Positions 27,040 to 36,428 of a DNA stretch of 56,231 bases are shown here, piece by piece. This DNA comes from Acetobacteraceae bacterium (lineage in GTDB: Bacteria; Pseudomonadota; Alphaproteobacteria; Acetobacterales; Acetobacteraceae). Position 1 is the stretch's first letter; each line of letters opens with the position of its first letter. The stretch lies in assembly GCA_003151425.1 (NCBI GenBank), contig PLXO01000057.1, forward strand, positions 1-56,231, in the 5' to 3' direction. The notes under the pieces were generated by a model that saw nothing but the letters and a program-made list of their open reading frames with translations, ran no database searches and was not told the DNA's origin. A program made the translations under genes and the position numbers.

Positions 27040-28674
27040 TCACGATGCCGGCTCCGGAATCATCTCGATTGCGTGGCACGGGCATTGTTCGAAGCACACG
27101 GCGCAGCCGGTGCACTTGTCGTAGTCATATCGATACCGCAGACCGGGCCCGAGCTTGATGATCGCGTCCTCCGGACACGCGGCATAGCAATTGTCGCACT
27201 CGAAACAATTCCCGCACGACAGGCAGCGCTGGGCTTCGCGCCGCGCCGCCGCCTCGGTCAGGCCGGCGACCACTTCCTCGAAGCCGCGCTCCCGCCGGTC
27301 GGCGGGCAGTTCCGGCTGATGCGCCGCATCGGCATCGCTAAATACCGGTAAAACCAGCATATCGAAGCTGACGATCGGCGCCTTGGCCGGCGCCTCGTAC
27401 GCCTCCTTGTGCAGCCATGCGTCGATGTGCCGCGCCGCGCGCTTGCCGTGCCCGACGGCAACCGTCACCGTCCGCTCGCTCGGCACCATGTCGCCACCGG
27501 CGAAGATCCCGGGATGCCCGGTCATCATGTTCGGCCCGACCTTCACGGTGCCGTCGGGGCCGAATTCAATCCCCGGCAGCCGGCGCAGGAACGCGCTCTC
27601 GGTCTCCTGCCCAAGTGCCAGCACGATTGAGTCCGCCTGCAGCGTTTCGAACTTGCCGGTCGGCTGCGGCCGACCCTTGGCGTCGATCTCCATCATCTCG
27701 ACGGTCAGGTCGGGGCCGACGATCTCCTTGATCGTGGTGAGCCACTTGATCTTGATGCCTTCCGCCAGCACCTCGTCGGCCTCGATTTCGTGCGCCGGCA
27801 TGTGCGCCCGGTCGCGCCGGTAGACGATCAGCGCCTCGTCGGCGCCCAGCCGCTTGGCCGTCCGCGCCGCGTCCATCGCGGTGTTGCCGCCGCCGTAGAT
27901 GACCACCCGGCGGCCGAGTTTCGGTGCCTCGCCGGTGGCCACATCGCGCAACATGGCGACGGCATCGAGCACGCGCCCGGCGTCACGCGCCGGGATCTCG
28001 ATGTGCTTGCCGATATGCGCACCGATGGCGATGAAGACCGCGTCGAAGCCGCCTTCTTGTTGCTCCGCCAGAATGTCGTCGACCTTGTGATCAAGCACGA
28101 TCCGCACGCCCATCGCCTCGATGTGCCCGATCTCCCGCATCAGGTCGGCGCGCGGCAACCGGTAGGCGGGGATGCCGAAATGCATCATGCCGCCGGGCAC
28201 CGGCCCCGCCTCATGGATTTCCACCGTGTGGCCGAGGCGCGTCAGGTGATAGGCGGCGGACAGCCCGCTCGGTCCGGCGCCGACCACCAGGACGCGCCTG
28301 CCGCTCGGTGCCGCGCCGCGCGGGTAGGACCAGCCTTCCGCGAGCGCGAGGTCGCCCAGGAAGCGCTCCACGGCATGGATGCTGACCGACTCGTCCAAGT
28401 CCTTTCGGTTGCAACCATCCTCGCACGGGTGATAGCAGACCCGCCCGTGCACGCCCGGCAGCGGGTTGTCGTGCACCAGCGTTTCCCACGCCTGCCGGTA
28501 TTTCCCGGCCTGCGCGAACGCGAGCCAGGCCTGGATGTTCTCGCCTGCCGGGCAGGCGTGGTTGCACGGCGGCAGCAGGTCGACATAGGTCGGCCGGCGC
28601 GCGCGCACAGGACCGGTTCCCCTTTCCAGGGTCAGGTCCATCACCGGCGTCATATCGCTCCGCTTCGCGACCAT
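27040..28674 (-). CDS. GltD-like NAD(P)-binding iron-sulfur flavoprotein
   Basis: A 544-residue electron-transfer protein. The N-terminal Fer4_20 domain has cysteines C37, C41, C80, C84 and C88 (CNHACPAG, CYHPCEDGC). The FAD site is VGAGPSGLSAAYHL (131-144), the NAD(P) site YGGGNTAMDAARTA (260-273), and the second FAD motif GIFAGGDMV (389-397). The C-terminus has two ferredoxin-like cluster motifs (C484-C500 and C521-C531). It is like glutamate synthase small subunit and NfnB, with extra C-terminal clusters. The start is supported by AGGAG ahead of 28674. Next to nifJ, it probably moves electrons between ferredoxin and NAD(P)H; no glutamate synthase large subunit is here. Confidence 0.88.
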   Translation of the reverse strand: MVAKRSDMTPVMDLTLERGTGPVRARRPTYVDLLPPCNHACPAGENIQAWLAFAQAGKYRQAWETLVHDNPLPGVHGRVCYHPCEDGCNRKDLDESVSIHAVERFLGDLALAEGWSYPRGAAPSGRRVLVVGAGPSGLSAAYHLTRLGHTVEIHEAGPVPGGMMHFGIPAYRLPRADLMREIGHIEAMGVRIVLDHKVDDILAEQQEGGFDAVFIAIGAHIGKHIEIPARDAGRVLDAVAMLRDVATGEAPKLGRRVVIYGGGNTAMDAARTAKRLGADEALIVYRRDRAHMPAHEIEADEVLAEGIKIKWLTTIKEIVGPDLTVEMMEIDAKGRPQPTGKFETLQADSIVLALGQETESAFLRRLPGIEFGPDGTVKVGPNMMTGHPGIFAGGDMVPSERTVTVAVGHGKRAARHIDAWLHKEAYEAPAKAPIVSFDMLVLPVFSDADAAHQPELPADRRERGFEEVVAGLTEAAARREAQRCLSCGNCFECDNCYAACPEDAIIKLGPGLRYRYDYDKCTGCAVCFEQCPCHAIEMIPEPAS

Positions 28675-28687
28675 TCATGCATCTCCT

Positions 28688-28733
28688 GATACTTGATGAG
28701 CCGGACACTCGATACTTGATGGGCCGGACACTC
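28688..28733. repeat. 23-bp tandem duplication
   Basis: Two copies of a 23-base unit (GATACTTGATGAGCCGGACA plus CTC) differ at one base, followed by a shorter degenerate third piece (GACGCACTTGACGGCC). It lies between ybdD and the GltD-like gene, directly upstream of the ribosome site of the latter. Confidence 0.8.
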
Positions 28734-28774
28734 GACGCACTTGACGGCCAGTCGTCGGCCGCGACGAGCGGCCT

Positions 28775-29008
28775 TCAGCAGCAGCCCCTGAACCGGCCCT
28801 TCTCGATCGCGTAGCGTGCGGTCTGCCGCTCCCGGAAAAATTCCTTATACGTCATCACCGGCAGGTCCGGGTGCAGCGCGCGGCGATGGTCCACGTAGGT
28901 CTGATAGTCCGGCACGCCGACCATCAGCCGTGCCGCGCGCACGGACCAGGTGGTCGTTGCGCGCGCGGTCTGGCCCAAACGTTCCAACAAGAGATCGAAA
29001 TCAGTCAT
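28775..29008 (-). CDS. YbdD/YjiX family protein
   Basis: A 77-residue cytoplasmic protein of the family that nearly always accompanies CstA/BtsT-type transporters. Motifs: LMVGVPDYQTYVDHRRALHPDLPVM, TYKEFFRERQTARY and the GRFRGCC end with paired cysteines, all matching E. coli YbdD/YjiX. Its ATG at 29008 overlaps the cstA stop by eight bases, so it is translated in concert with the transporter. It may be an accessory factor for transport; the mechanism is unknown. Confidence 0.92.
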   Translation of the reverse strand: MTDFDLLLERLGQTARATTTWSVRAARLMVGVPDYQTYVDHRRALHPDLPVMTYKEFFRERQTARYAIEKGRFRGCC

Positions 29009-31058
29009 CGCCGGCCGCCATCGCGTCCGCCGCGCCGACCTCGATCGCCGAGGCCGTCGGGTTGCCGCGTGCCTTGCGGACATCGATCACGCCGTAGACC
29101 ACCATGGTGATGACGACCGCGGCGAACACCGCGGCCAGCGTCGCATCGGTGTAGTCATTGAAGAGGATCTGGTTCATCTGATGCATCGTCTTGGCGGGCG
29201 CCAGCACCTGACCGGCCGCCGCCGCCGCGCCGAACTTTTGCGCGTGGGCAAGGAAGCCGACCGCCGGGTTCGGGCTGAACACTTTCTCCAGGCCCGCGGT
29301 GACCGTGCAGGCCACCAGCCAGACCGTCGGCACGACGGTGACCCAGGCAAAGCGCTCATGCTTCATCTTGAACAGCGCCACGGTGCAGAACGTCAGCGCG
29401 ATCGCCGCCAGCATCTGATTGGCCGTGCCGAACAGCGGCCACAGCGTCCAGATGCCGCCCAGCGGGTCGACGACCCCCTGATACAGGATGTAGCCCCACA
29501 GCAGGCAGGCGAGCGCCGAGCCGGTCAGGTTGTTGGCCCAGGATTTGGTTTCCTTGAACGCCGGGATCACGTTGCCGATCAGGTCCTGGATCATGAAGCG
29601 GGTGACGCGGGTACCGGCATCGACCGTGGACAGAATGAACAGCGCCTCGAACAGGATGGCGAAGTGGTACCAGATGCCCATCAGCGCCTTGCCGCCCAGC
29701 ATGCCCGACAGAATGGTGGCCATGCCGACCGCCAGTGTCGGCGCGCCGCCGGTGCGCGACAGCACGGAGATCTCGCCCACATCATGCGCGATCTGCGTCA
29801 GGATGTCGGGGGTGACGACGAAGCCCCATGAGGTCACCACCTGGGCCGCCTGCACGGCGGTGGTGCCGATCAGCCCAGCCGAGCTGTTCATCGCGAAGTA
29901 GACGCCCGGATGGATCACCGAGGCGCCGATCATCGCCATGATCGCCACCAAGGATTCCATTAGCATCGCGCCATAGCCGATGAAGCGCATCTGGTTCTCG
30001 TTCTCGATCATCTTCGGCGTGGTGCCGGAGGCGATCAGCGCGTGCCAGCCGGAGACCGCGCCGCAGGCGATGGTGATGAACAGGAACGGGAACAGGCTGC
30101 CGGCCCAGACCGGTCCGCTGCCGTCGACGAAGCGCGTCAGCGGCGGCATCTGCAGATCCGGCCGCACCAGCATGATGCCGACCGCCAGCAGCAGGATCGT
30201 GCCGATCTTCATAAAGGTCGACAGGTAGTCGCGCGGTGCCAGCAGCAGCCACACCGGCAGCACCGAGGCGACGTAGCCGTAGCCGATGATGATCAGCGCC
30301 AGGGTCGCGCCGCTCATGGTGAAATACGGCGCCAGTTCGGGCGTCTCGGCGACGGTTCGGCCGTACAGCAGCGCGGCGATCAGCAGGGCGAAGCCGATCG
30401 CCGACATCTCGCCGATGCGGCCTGGCCGGATGAACCTGGTGTAGAGGCCCATCAGAATGGCGATCGGTAACGTGCTGAAGACGGTGAAGGTGCCCCACGG
30501 GCTGCCCGCCAGCGCGTTCACCACCACGAGGGCGAGCACCGCGAGGACGATGATGCAGATCAGCAGCACGCCGATGCCGCCGATCGCGCCGGCCACGGGG
30601 CCCATCTCGGAACGGATCATGTCGCCGAGCGAACGGCCGTCGCGCCGCGTCGAGAGGAACAGGATCGTCATGTCCTGCACGGCGCCGGCGAAGACGACTC
30701 CCGCGAGGATCCACAGCGTGCCCGGGAGATAGCCCATCTGCGCGGCGAGCACGGGCCCCACCAGCGGCCCGGCACCGGCGATGGCCGCGAAATGATGGCC
30801 GAACAACACGTAGCGGTTGGTCGGCACGTAATCGAGGCCGTCGTTGCGGCGATAGGCCGGAGTCGGGCGCGTCGGGTCGACCCCCAACACCTTGTTGGCG
30901 ACGAACAGCGCGTAGAAGCGATAGGCGATGAAGTAGACGCACACCGCCGCGACAACCAGCCACGCCGCGTTGACGGGCTCGCCGCGGGTGAGCGCGACGA
31001 TGCCAAGTGCGACGGTGCCCAACAGGATGACGGCACTCCACAGAAGCTTATTTAACAT
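29001..31058 (-). CDS. cstA: CstA-family pyruvate/peptide transporter (carbon starvation protein A)
   Basis: A 685-residue inner-membrane transporter with many helices. Family motifs: PAYRRNDGLDYVPTNRYVLF, GHHFAAIAGAGPLVGPVLAA, FLSTRRDGRSLGDMI, SGWHALIASGTTPKMIENE, and WPLFGTANQMLAAIAL near the C-terminus. The start ATG at 31058 has GGGAG upstream. E. coli CstA and BtsT import pyruvate, and CstA was also linked to peptide use. Here it heads a minus-strand run with ybdD, a GltD-like flavoprotein and nifJ, so pyruvate as substrate fits the context. Confidence 0.93.
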   Translation of the reverse strand: MLNKLLWSAVILLGTVALGIVALTRGEPVNAAWLVVAAVCVYFIAYRFYALFVANKVLGVDPTRPTPAYRRNDGLDYVPTNRYVLFGHHFAAIAGAGPLVGPVLAAQMGYLPGTLWILAGVVFAGAVQDMTILFLSTRRDGRSLGDMIRSEMGPVAGAIGGIGVLLICIIVLAVLALVVVNALAGSPWGTFTVFSTLPIAILMGLYTRFIRPGRIGEMSAIGFALLIAALLYGRTVAETPELAPYFTMSGATLALIIIGYGYVASVLPVWLLLAPRDYLSTFMKIGTILLLAVGIMLVRPDLQMPPLTRFVDGSGPVWAGSLFPFLFITIACGAVSGWHALIASGTTPKMIENENQMRFIGYGAMLMESLVAIMAMIGASVIHPGVYFAMNSSAGLIGTTAVQAAQVVTSWGFVVTPDILTQIAHDVGEISVLSRTGGAPTLAVGMATILSGMLGGKALMGIWYHFAILFEALFILSTVDAGTRVTRFMIQDLIGNVIPAFKETKSWANNLTGSALACLLWGYILYQGVVDPLGGIWTLWPLFGTANQMLAAIALTFCTVALFKMKHERFAWVTVVPTVWLVACTVTAGLEKVFSPNPAVGFLAHAQKFGAAAAAGQVLAPAKTMHQMNQILFNDYTDATLAAVFAAVVITMVVYGVIDVRKARGNPTASAIEVGAADAMAAGDD

Positions 31059-31163
31059 TGGCAATCTCCCACCCAATCCCAGGTCGCCGTGGCGTCCTCA
31101 ACGGCAGCTTCGTGCGCAGGTTCGATCAGGCAGGACGATCCGGCATTGATATGCATCAACCTC

Positions 31164-31228
31164 CCTTCTCCCCCGCCCCTTGAGGGCTTGGGCCACGCAG
31201 CGGACCAAGGGTGGGGGGAGGGGGGACG
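31164..31228. repeat. G-rich palindromic repeat, GAGGGCTTGGGCC family (copy 2)
   Basis: This has the same CCTTGAGGGCTTGGGCC core and GGACCAAGGG arm as the copy at 21662-21725, flanked by C-tracts on the left and G-tracts on the right. It lies upstream of cstA, between that gene and the divergent cytochrome gene. The remaining bases to 31402 show no gene. Confidence 0.65.
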
Positions 31229-31402
31229 GGGAGGTGAAGGGGCGGCGCGAGGGAAGGCGGCCGCGGGAATCGGTTGCCGCCAGGATCAATCCGACGGCCC
31301 ATGCCCCGCGCCCGCTCTTTCTTTGGCCATGAGGCGAAAGCCGTGCCAATGTGAACAGACCGAGGCTCAATGGTTGTGGCGATTGGTCTAATATCGCTCC
31401 GC

Positions 31403-32806
31403 ATGGCACCGACCGTACGCCCCCGCTTTCGCCGCCGCGGCCGCTTCGTCGGGCTGCCGCTGGCCGCCGCGGCCGCCGCCGGCGTGATCGTCTATGCAAT
31501 CATCCGGCCGCCGGAAATACCGCCCATCGCGCCGCCTGCCCCCACATCCTTCGCCACCACCGAAATCGCCCGCGGCGCCGAACTGGCCGCGGTCGGCGAC
31601 TGCGCCGTCTGCCATACGATGCAGACTGGGCACACGACGCAGTCCGGGCGCCCCTTCGCCGGCGGGCGCGCGGTGCCGACGCCCTTCGGACGCATCTACG
31701 CGACCAACATCACGCCCGATGTCGCCACCGGCATCGGCGGCTGGTCGCTCGCCGCGTTCCGCCGCGCCATGCGGGACGGCGTCGACCGCGCGGGCCGGCA
31801 TCTCTACCCGGTGCTCCCGTACCCGCACTTCACCCGCGCGACCGACGCCGACATTGCGGCGATGTATGCGTTTCTGATGACCCGCCAGCCGGTGCGCCAG
31901 GCAACGCCGCCAAATGCGCTGACCTTCCCGTTCAACGTGCGTGCGTTGCTCGCGGGATGGAACCTGCAGTTCCTGCGCCAAGGCGAATTTCAGCCTGATC
32001 CCACAAAGGATGCGGCGTGGAATCGCGGCGCCTACCTGGTCGAGGCGATCGGCCACTGCGGCGCCTGCCACACGCCGCACAATTTGCTCGGCGCCGAGAA
32101 GAACCACCAGGCGCTGGCCGGGGGTGAGGCGGAAGGTTGGGATGCCCCGGCGCTGCAGGTCGGCTCGCCCGCACCACTTGCGTGGAACGTCGATGCGCTC
32201 GCGACCTATCTGCACACCGGCTTCCAGGCCGGCCATGGGGCTGTGGCGGGGCCGATGGCGCCGGTGACACAGCAGCTTGCGTCGGCGCCGGACGCGGATA
32301 TCCACGCGATCGCGGTCTACATTGCCTCGCGCATGCCGCCCGCGCAGGCTGCGCGCACGCCGGCTGCCCGCACGCCGGCTACCCCCGCGCCGGCTACCGG
32401 GGCGGCAAAGCCGGCGCCGCCGATAACGGCTGATGCGCAGCGAGCAGATGCGCAGCGAGCGGACGCGCAGGGGGCGGATGCGCCGGCGGCTTCCATGTTC
32501 AACGGCGCCTGCGGTGCCTGCCACGCGGCCGACGCCCCGATGACCCATGGCGGAGCACCGGCCCTTGCGCTCAGCAGCGCGGTAAACGCACCGACCGCGC
32601 GCAATGTCGTTGACATGATCCTGCACGGGCTGCCCTGGCGGGAGGGCCATGCCGGACCCTACATGCCAGCGTTTGCCGATGCGTTGACCGATGCGCAGGT
32701 CGCCGTGCTCGCCGCGTATGTGCGGGCGCGCTATAGCGATCTGCCGCCGTGGCCGGACATCGAGGCGAACGTGCGAGAGGCAAGACGCGAGGGGGGCGGT
32801 ACATGA
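31403..32806 (+). CDS. Tri-haem cytochrome c subunit of a dehydrogenase
   Basis: A 467-residue membrane-anchored or periplasmic cytochrome c. One N-terminal helix (about residues 14-33) precedes three class I haem sites: CAVCH (67-71), CGACH (219-223) and CGACH (370-374). This three-domain plan matches the cytochrome subunit of membrane-bound alcohol/aldehyde dehydrogenases and of IorAB-type oxidoreductases. Between domains two and three is a repetitive Ala/Pro linker (AARTPA repeats, then three DAQRA-like units) encoded by tandem repeats. Its stop overlaps the next gene by ATGA. It presumably takes electrons from the molybdenum hydroxylase to the respiratory chain. Confidence 0.92.
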   Translation: MAPTVRPRFRRRGRFVGLPLAAAAAAGVIVYAIIRPPEIPPIAPPAPTSFATTEIARGAELAAVGDCAVCHTMQTGHTTQSGRPFAGGRAVPTPFGRIYATNITPDVATGIGGWSLAAFRRAMRDGVDRAGRHLYPVLPYPHFTRATDADIAAMYAFLMTRQPVRQATPPNALTFPFNVRALLAGWNLQFLRQGEFQPDPTKDAAWNRGAYLVEAIGHCGACHTPHNLLGAEKNHQALAGGEAEGWDAPALQVGSPAPLAWNVDALATYLHTGFQAGHGAVAGPMAPVTQQLASAPDADIHAIAVYIASRMPPAQAARTPAARTPATPAPATGAAKPAPPITADAQRADAQRADAQGADAPAASMFNGACGACHAADAPMTHGGAPALALSSAVNAPTARNVVDMILHGLPWREGHAGPYMPAFADALTDAQVAVLAAYVRARYSDLPPWPDIEANVREARREGGGT

Positions 32807-33327
32807 TCAGGCTGACCGTCAACGGGCGGGACCACGAGGTCGATGCCGAACCGGACACGCCCCTGCTGTATGTACTGCGCAACGATCTTGCACTGAACGG
32901 CGCCAAGTTCGGCTGCGGCCTTGGGCAGTGTGGGGCCTGCACGGTGATCGTCGACGGCGCGGCGGTGTTCTCCTGTCTGACCCCGATCGCGCTGCTGCCC
33001 GGACGCCAGGTGACGACGATCGAGGGACTTGGCACGCCGGCCGCGCCCGGCCCGGTGCAGCGCGCCTTCATTGCGGAACAGGCGGCACAATGCGGGTATT
33101 GCATCGCCGGCATGGTGATGCGCACGCAGGCGTTGCTGGCGTGCACGCAAGACCCGTCGGAGCAGGAAATCCGCGGCGGGCTCAATCCCAATCTGTGTCG
33201 CTGCGGCACGCATATGCGCATCCTCGCCGCCGTCCGACGCGCCGCCGCGTCGCTGCGCGCGGCCACCCAAGCGAAGGCGACCACCCCCGCCAACGCAGCC
33301 GCGCCCGTGAAGGCGGCCACGCAATGA
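32803..33327 (+). CDS. [2Fe-2S] subunit of xanthine-dehydrogenase-family molybdenum hydroxylase
   Basis: A 174-residue iron-sulfur subunit. The plant-type cluster motif is CGLGQCGACTVIVDG and C--C in SCLTP. The second cluster domain has AAQCGYCIAGMVMR and NPNLCRCGTHMRI. This is the standard layout of IorA/CoxS-type small subunits that pass electrons from the Mo site. The C-terminal 25 residues are an Ala/Thr/Lys repeat (ATQAKATTPANAAAPVKAAT) absent in most relatives. ATGA overlaps link it to the cytochrome gene before and the large subunit after. The enzyme substrate (aldehyde or N-heterocycle) is not determinable. Confidence 0.95.
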   Translation: MIRLTVNGRDHEVDAEPDTPLLYVLRNDLALNGAKFGCGLGQCGACTVIVDGAAVFSCLTPIALLPGRQVTTIEGLGTPAAPGPVQRAFIAEQAAQCGYCIAGMVMRTQALLACTQDPSEQEIRGGLNPNLCRCGTHMRILAAVRRAAASLRAATQAKATTPANAAAPVKAATQ

Positions 33328-35531
33328 CCGCCGCGCTGTCGCGCCGAAGTCTGCTCGCCGCCGGCGGGGGCCTGCTGGTGTCCGTTACGCTACCGGGCGC
33401 ACCGGGGCACGCCGACGACGCGCCGCTACCGGGAAGCCTCAAGGAGACACCGCTGCTCGATGCCTGGATCCGCATCGGGCCGGATGGTGGCATCACGGCC
33501 TTCACTGGCAAGGCGGAGCTTGGCCAGGGCCTGAAGACGGCGCTGATCCAGGTGGTCGCGGAGCAGCTCGACGTCGCGCCCGCGCGGGTGACGCTGGTGA
33601 CGGCGGATACCGCGCGCACGCCGAATGAGGGTATCACCGCCGGCAGCCATTCCATGCAGGACAGTGGCACGGCGCTGCTCAACGCGGCGGCCCAGGCGCG
33701 GCTGCTGCTGGTCGATGCCGCGGCGGCCGACCTTGGCGTTGCAGCGGCGGCGCTGAGCGTCGAGGACGGCGTGGTGCATGCGCCGGGCGGGGCCGCGCGC
33801 GACTACGGCGCACTGGCCGCCAAGCTGTCGTTGCACGTCCGGGCGCAGCCGGGCGGCGCGTTGAAAGATCCTGCCACGTATCGCGTGATCGGCACGGCGA
33901 TGCCGCGCATCGACATACCCGGAAAACTCACCGGCGGCGCGGCCTACGTGCAGGACATGCGGCTGCCGGGCATGCTGCACGCCCGCGCGGTGCGTCAGCC
34001 GAGCGCCGGTGCTGTGCTGCTGCGCGCCGACACCGACGGCGTCGCGCGCATGCCAGGCGTGGTGAAGGTGGTGCGCGAAGCCAGCTACCTCGCGGTCGTT
34101 GCCGTGGGGGAATGGCAGGCGATCAAGGCGATGCGCGTGCTGGCTGCGTCGGTAGAGTGGCAGGAGACCGCGACGCTACCGGTGCAAGCCGACGCCCCCG
34201 CGCTGATCCGCTCGTTGCCGGCGCGTGACATTCCGGTGCTGAACTGGACCAACCCCGCCGAGCCGGCGGTCAAACGGATCAGCGCCCGCTACACGCGCCC
34301 CTATCAGATGCACGGCGCGATCGGCCCGTCCTGTGCGCTCGCCGTGTCGGGCGAGGACGGCATGACGGTGTGGACGCACACCCAGGGCGTGTTCCCGTTG
34401 CGCGCCGCGCTGGCACAGTTGCTCGGCCTGCCGCCGCAGAAAGTTCGTTGCGTGCATGTCGAGGGCTCCGGCTGCTATGGCCACAACGGCGCCGACGACG
34501 TGGCCGCGGACGCCGCCCTGATCGCGCGTGCGGTGCCCGGCCGCCCCATCCGCGTGCAGTGGATGCGCGAGCAGGAGCACACCAGCGAGCCGTATGGCCC
34601 GGCGATGGTAGCCGAGGTCTCCGGCGCGCTCGATGCCGAGGGCCGCATCGTCGACTGGGATTACGGCGTGTGGAGCAACACGCACAACCGGCGCCCGAAT
34701 GTCGGCGGGCTGCTGGTGCAGAATGCCGCGTTGCCGACCGCCTTGCCGGTTCCCCCGCCGGCGCCGATCCCGATGCCGGAGGGCGGCGGCGACCGCAACA
34801 GCAACCCGATCTATGCGTTGCCGAACGCGCGGGTGGTGTCGCATTTCGTGCCTGACATGCCGCTGCGGGTTTCCGCGATGCGCGCCCTCGGCGCCTATCT
34901 GAACGTGTTTGCGATCGAGAGTTTCATGGATGAACTGGCGATCGCCGCCGGTGCCGATCCCGTCGCCTTCCGGCTGCGCCACCTGACGGATGAGCGTGCC
35001 CGCGCCGTCGTGCAGGCGGCGGCGGACCGTTTCGGTTGGGGCAAGCCAGCGCCGCGCGAGGCCAATGTTGGTCGTGGCTTTGCCTTCGCGCGGTACAAGA
35101 ATCTCGCCGCGTATTGTGCGGTGGCACTTTCCGTTTCGGTAGAGCACGAAACCGGCCAGATCCGGCTCGGCCGCGTTGTCGCCGCGGTGGACAGCGGTCA
35201 GCCGATCAATCCTGACGGCATCCGCAACCAGATCGAGGGCGCAATGGTGCAAGCGGCGAGCTGGACGCTCTACGAGGAGGTGCGCTTCGACCGCCGCCAC
35301 ATCACCAGCACCGACTGGAGCGGATATCCGATCCTGCGCTTTCCGGCAGCACCCGAGAGCGTCGAGGTCCATGTGCTGCCGCGCCCGGGCCAGCCGTTTC
35401 TGGGAACCGGCGAGGCGGGGCAGGGGCCGATGGCAGCGGCGATTGCCAACGCGCTACGCGATGCGACGGGCGTTCGGCTGCGCGACCTGCCGCTGTCGTC
35501 CGCGCGCGTCAAAGCCGCGATCGGCGTGTAA
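33324..35531 (+). CDS. Molybdopterin-binding large subunit of xanthine-dehydrogenase-family hydroxylase
   Basis: A 735-residue catalytic subunit of the IorB/aldehyde dehydrogenase type. A Tat signal (SRRSLLAAGGGLLVSVTLPG) sends the folded Mo enzyme to the periplasm. Conserved parts: GKAELGQGLKTALIQVVAEQ, SMQDSGTALLNAAAQAR, YTRPYQMHGAIGPSCALA, GHNGADDVAADAALIARAV, and GTGEAGQGPMAAAIANAL with the catalytic Glu. It completes a three-gene unit with the cytochrome and iron-sulfur genes, all overlapping by ATGA. The periplasmic location and cytochrome partner suggest direct electron flow to the respiratory chain. The accessory factor for cofactor insertion is not nearby. Confidence 0.94.
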   Translation: MTAALSRRSLLAAGGGLLVSVTLPGAPGHADDAPLPGSLKETPLLDAWIRIGPDGGITAFTGKAELGQGLKTALIQVVAEQLDVAPARVTLVTADTARTPNEGITAGSHSMQDSGTALLNAAAQARLLLVDAAAADLGVAAAALSVEDGVVHAPGGAARDYGALAAKLSLHVRAQPGGALKDPATYRVIGTAMPRIDIPGKLTGGAAYVQDMRLPGMLHARAVRQPSAGAVLLRADTDGVARMPGVVKVVREASYLAVVAVGEWQAIKAMRVLAASVEWQETATLPVQADAPALIRSLPARDIPVLNWTNPAEPAVKRISARYTRPYQMHGAIGPSCALAVSGEDGMTVWTHTQGVFPLRAALAQLLGLPPQKVRCVHVEGSGCYGHNGADDVAADAALIARAVPGRPIRVQWMREQEHTSEPYGPAMVAEVSGALDAEGRIVDWDYGVWSNTHNRRPNVGGLLVQNAALPTALPVPPPAPIPMPEGGGDRNSNPIYALPNARVVSHFVPDMPLRVSAMRALGAYLNVFAIESFMDELAIAAGADPVAFRLRHLTDERARAVVQAAADRFGWGKPAPREANVGRGFAFARYKNLAAYCAVALSVSVEHETGQIRLGRVVAAVDSGQPINPDGIRNQIEGAMVQAASWTLYEEVRFDRRHITSTDWSGYPILRFPAAPESVEVHVLPRPGQPFLGTGEAGQGPMAAAIANALRDATGVRLRDLPLSSARVKAAIGV

Positions 35532-35880
35532 TGGGTTCTTTACGCACACTATTTTGGCGAGCCGGATAACCCGGCGATCGGCTGTCGGTCGGCAAGGCCA
35601 TACCGCGCGGACCGTGCCATGACCGGCGCGTCTACGGCGCGGCAATCAGATAATCCCACCCGTCTGGCATCCCACCCAGGCGTCAAGCCTGCCGGAGGCT
35701 GGCATAAGTAGTTTCCGAGTCTCCTGCCGCTGCCGCGTTGTGGACTATACTTGATATCTGTTCGGTGCGGGACCTGGGCTGATCGGATTGGCGATCGGAT
35801 CGTCGGACGTTTCTCCGCATACGATCACTTGGAATTGCCGCGCGAGGACCAGCGCAGGCTGGCTCTCGAAAGGAGGCGTC

Positions 35881-36060
35881 ATGACCGATACCACACAGAC
35901 GGAAGCGAATCGCGACGAGAATCCGGGAGAGCCGAAGGATACGCGTCCGCAATTGGAAGCGGATGAAGACGACCTGGATGGGACGTCAGCTCAACAAAGC
36001 CGCGTGGGTTCGACCGGTCGGCGCTCTTCTCCCGGACGCAGGCCACTCTTCGGCACATGA
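35881..36060 (+). CDS. Small acidic hypothetical protein
   Basis: A 59-residue, highly polar protein (MTDTTQTEANRDENPGEPKD) rich in Asp/Glu in the first 38 residues and in Ser/Arg at the end (GRRSSPGRRP). AGGAGG at 35871-35876, four bases before the ATG, is a strong ribosome site and the main reason to call it. It is predicted disordered, with no signal peptide or known family. It stands alone in a gap. The 349 bases before it (35532-35880) show no other gene. Confidence 0.5.
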   Translation: MTDTTQTEANRDENPGEPKDTRPQLEADEDDLDGTSAQQSRVGSTGRRSSPGRRPLFGT

Positions 36061-36173
36061 TCGGGCGTTCCCACGCCCTCGCGTGCGCTGGTTCGGCGCT
36101 TGCCGCGCCTCACAGGTACTGAAGAGTTCATCCAGTGGCCGAGACCATTGCCTCTGGGGCCGTTCGCACTGGA

Positions 36174-36215
36174 CGTCATGGCCCTCCCCGGAAAAAGTCC
36201 AGGGACGGCCATGAC
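36174..36215. repeat. Short inverted repeat, GTCATGGCC family
   Basis: CGTCATGGCC on the left and GGCCATGACG on the right enclose a G/C-rich spacer. These ends are shared with the inner palindrome at 21834-21911. The flanking gap 36061-36428 shows no gene. Confidence 0.55.
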
Positions 36216-36428
36216 GGTTGGAACGGTTGACGGCCGAGGTAGGTCAATCCTTTCGACCGCCGGTATCACCGGTGCTGAAGGGTCCCCCAAGGCTCGAGCG
36301 GTGGCGACGCGATGGCGATTGTCGGACGCGGTTCCCGCGCGATAGATATCTGCGCCGGCGCCGCCTGACCGACGGCATTTCGCCGAGGCTGTGTGTCAAG
36401 TCTCGAGCATTTTCACGCTGACCGGAAA

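Noticed and set aside
28688..28733. Possible CRISPR-like repeat pair
   Set aside because: The two 23-base units are directly adjacent with no spacer and there are only two copies; a tandem duplication explains it.
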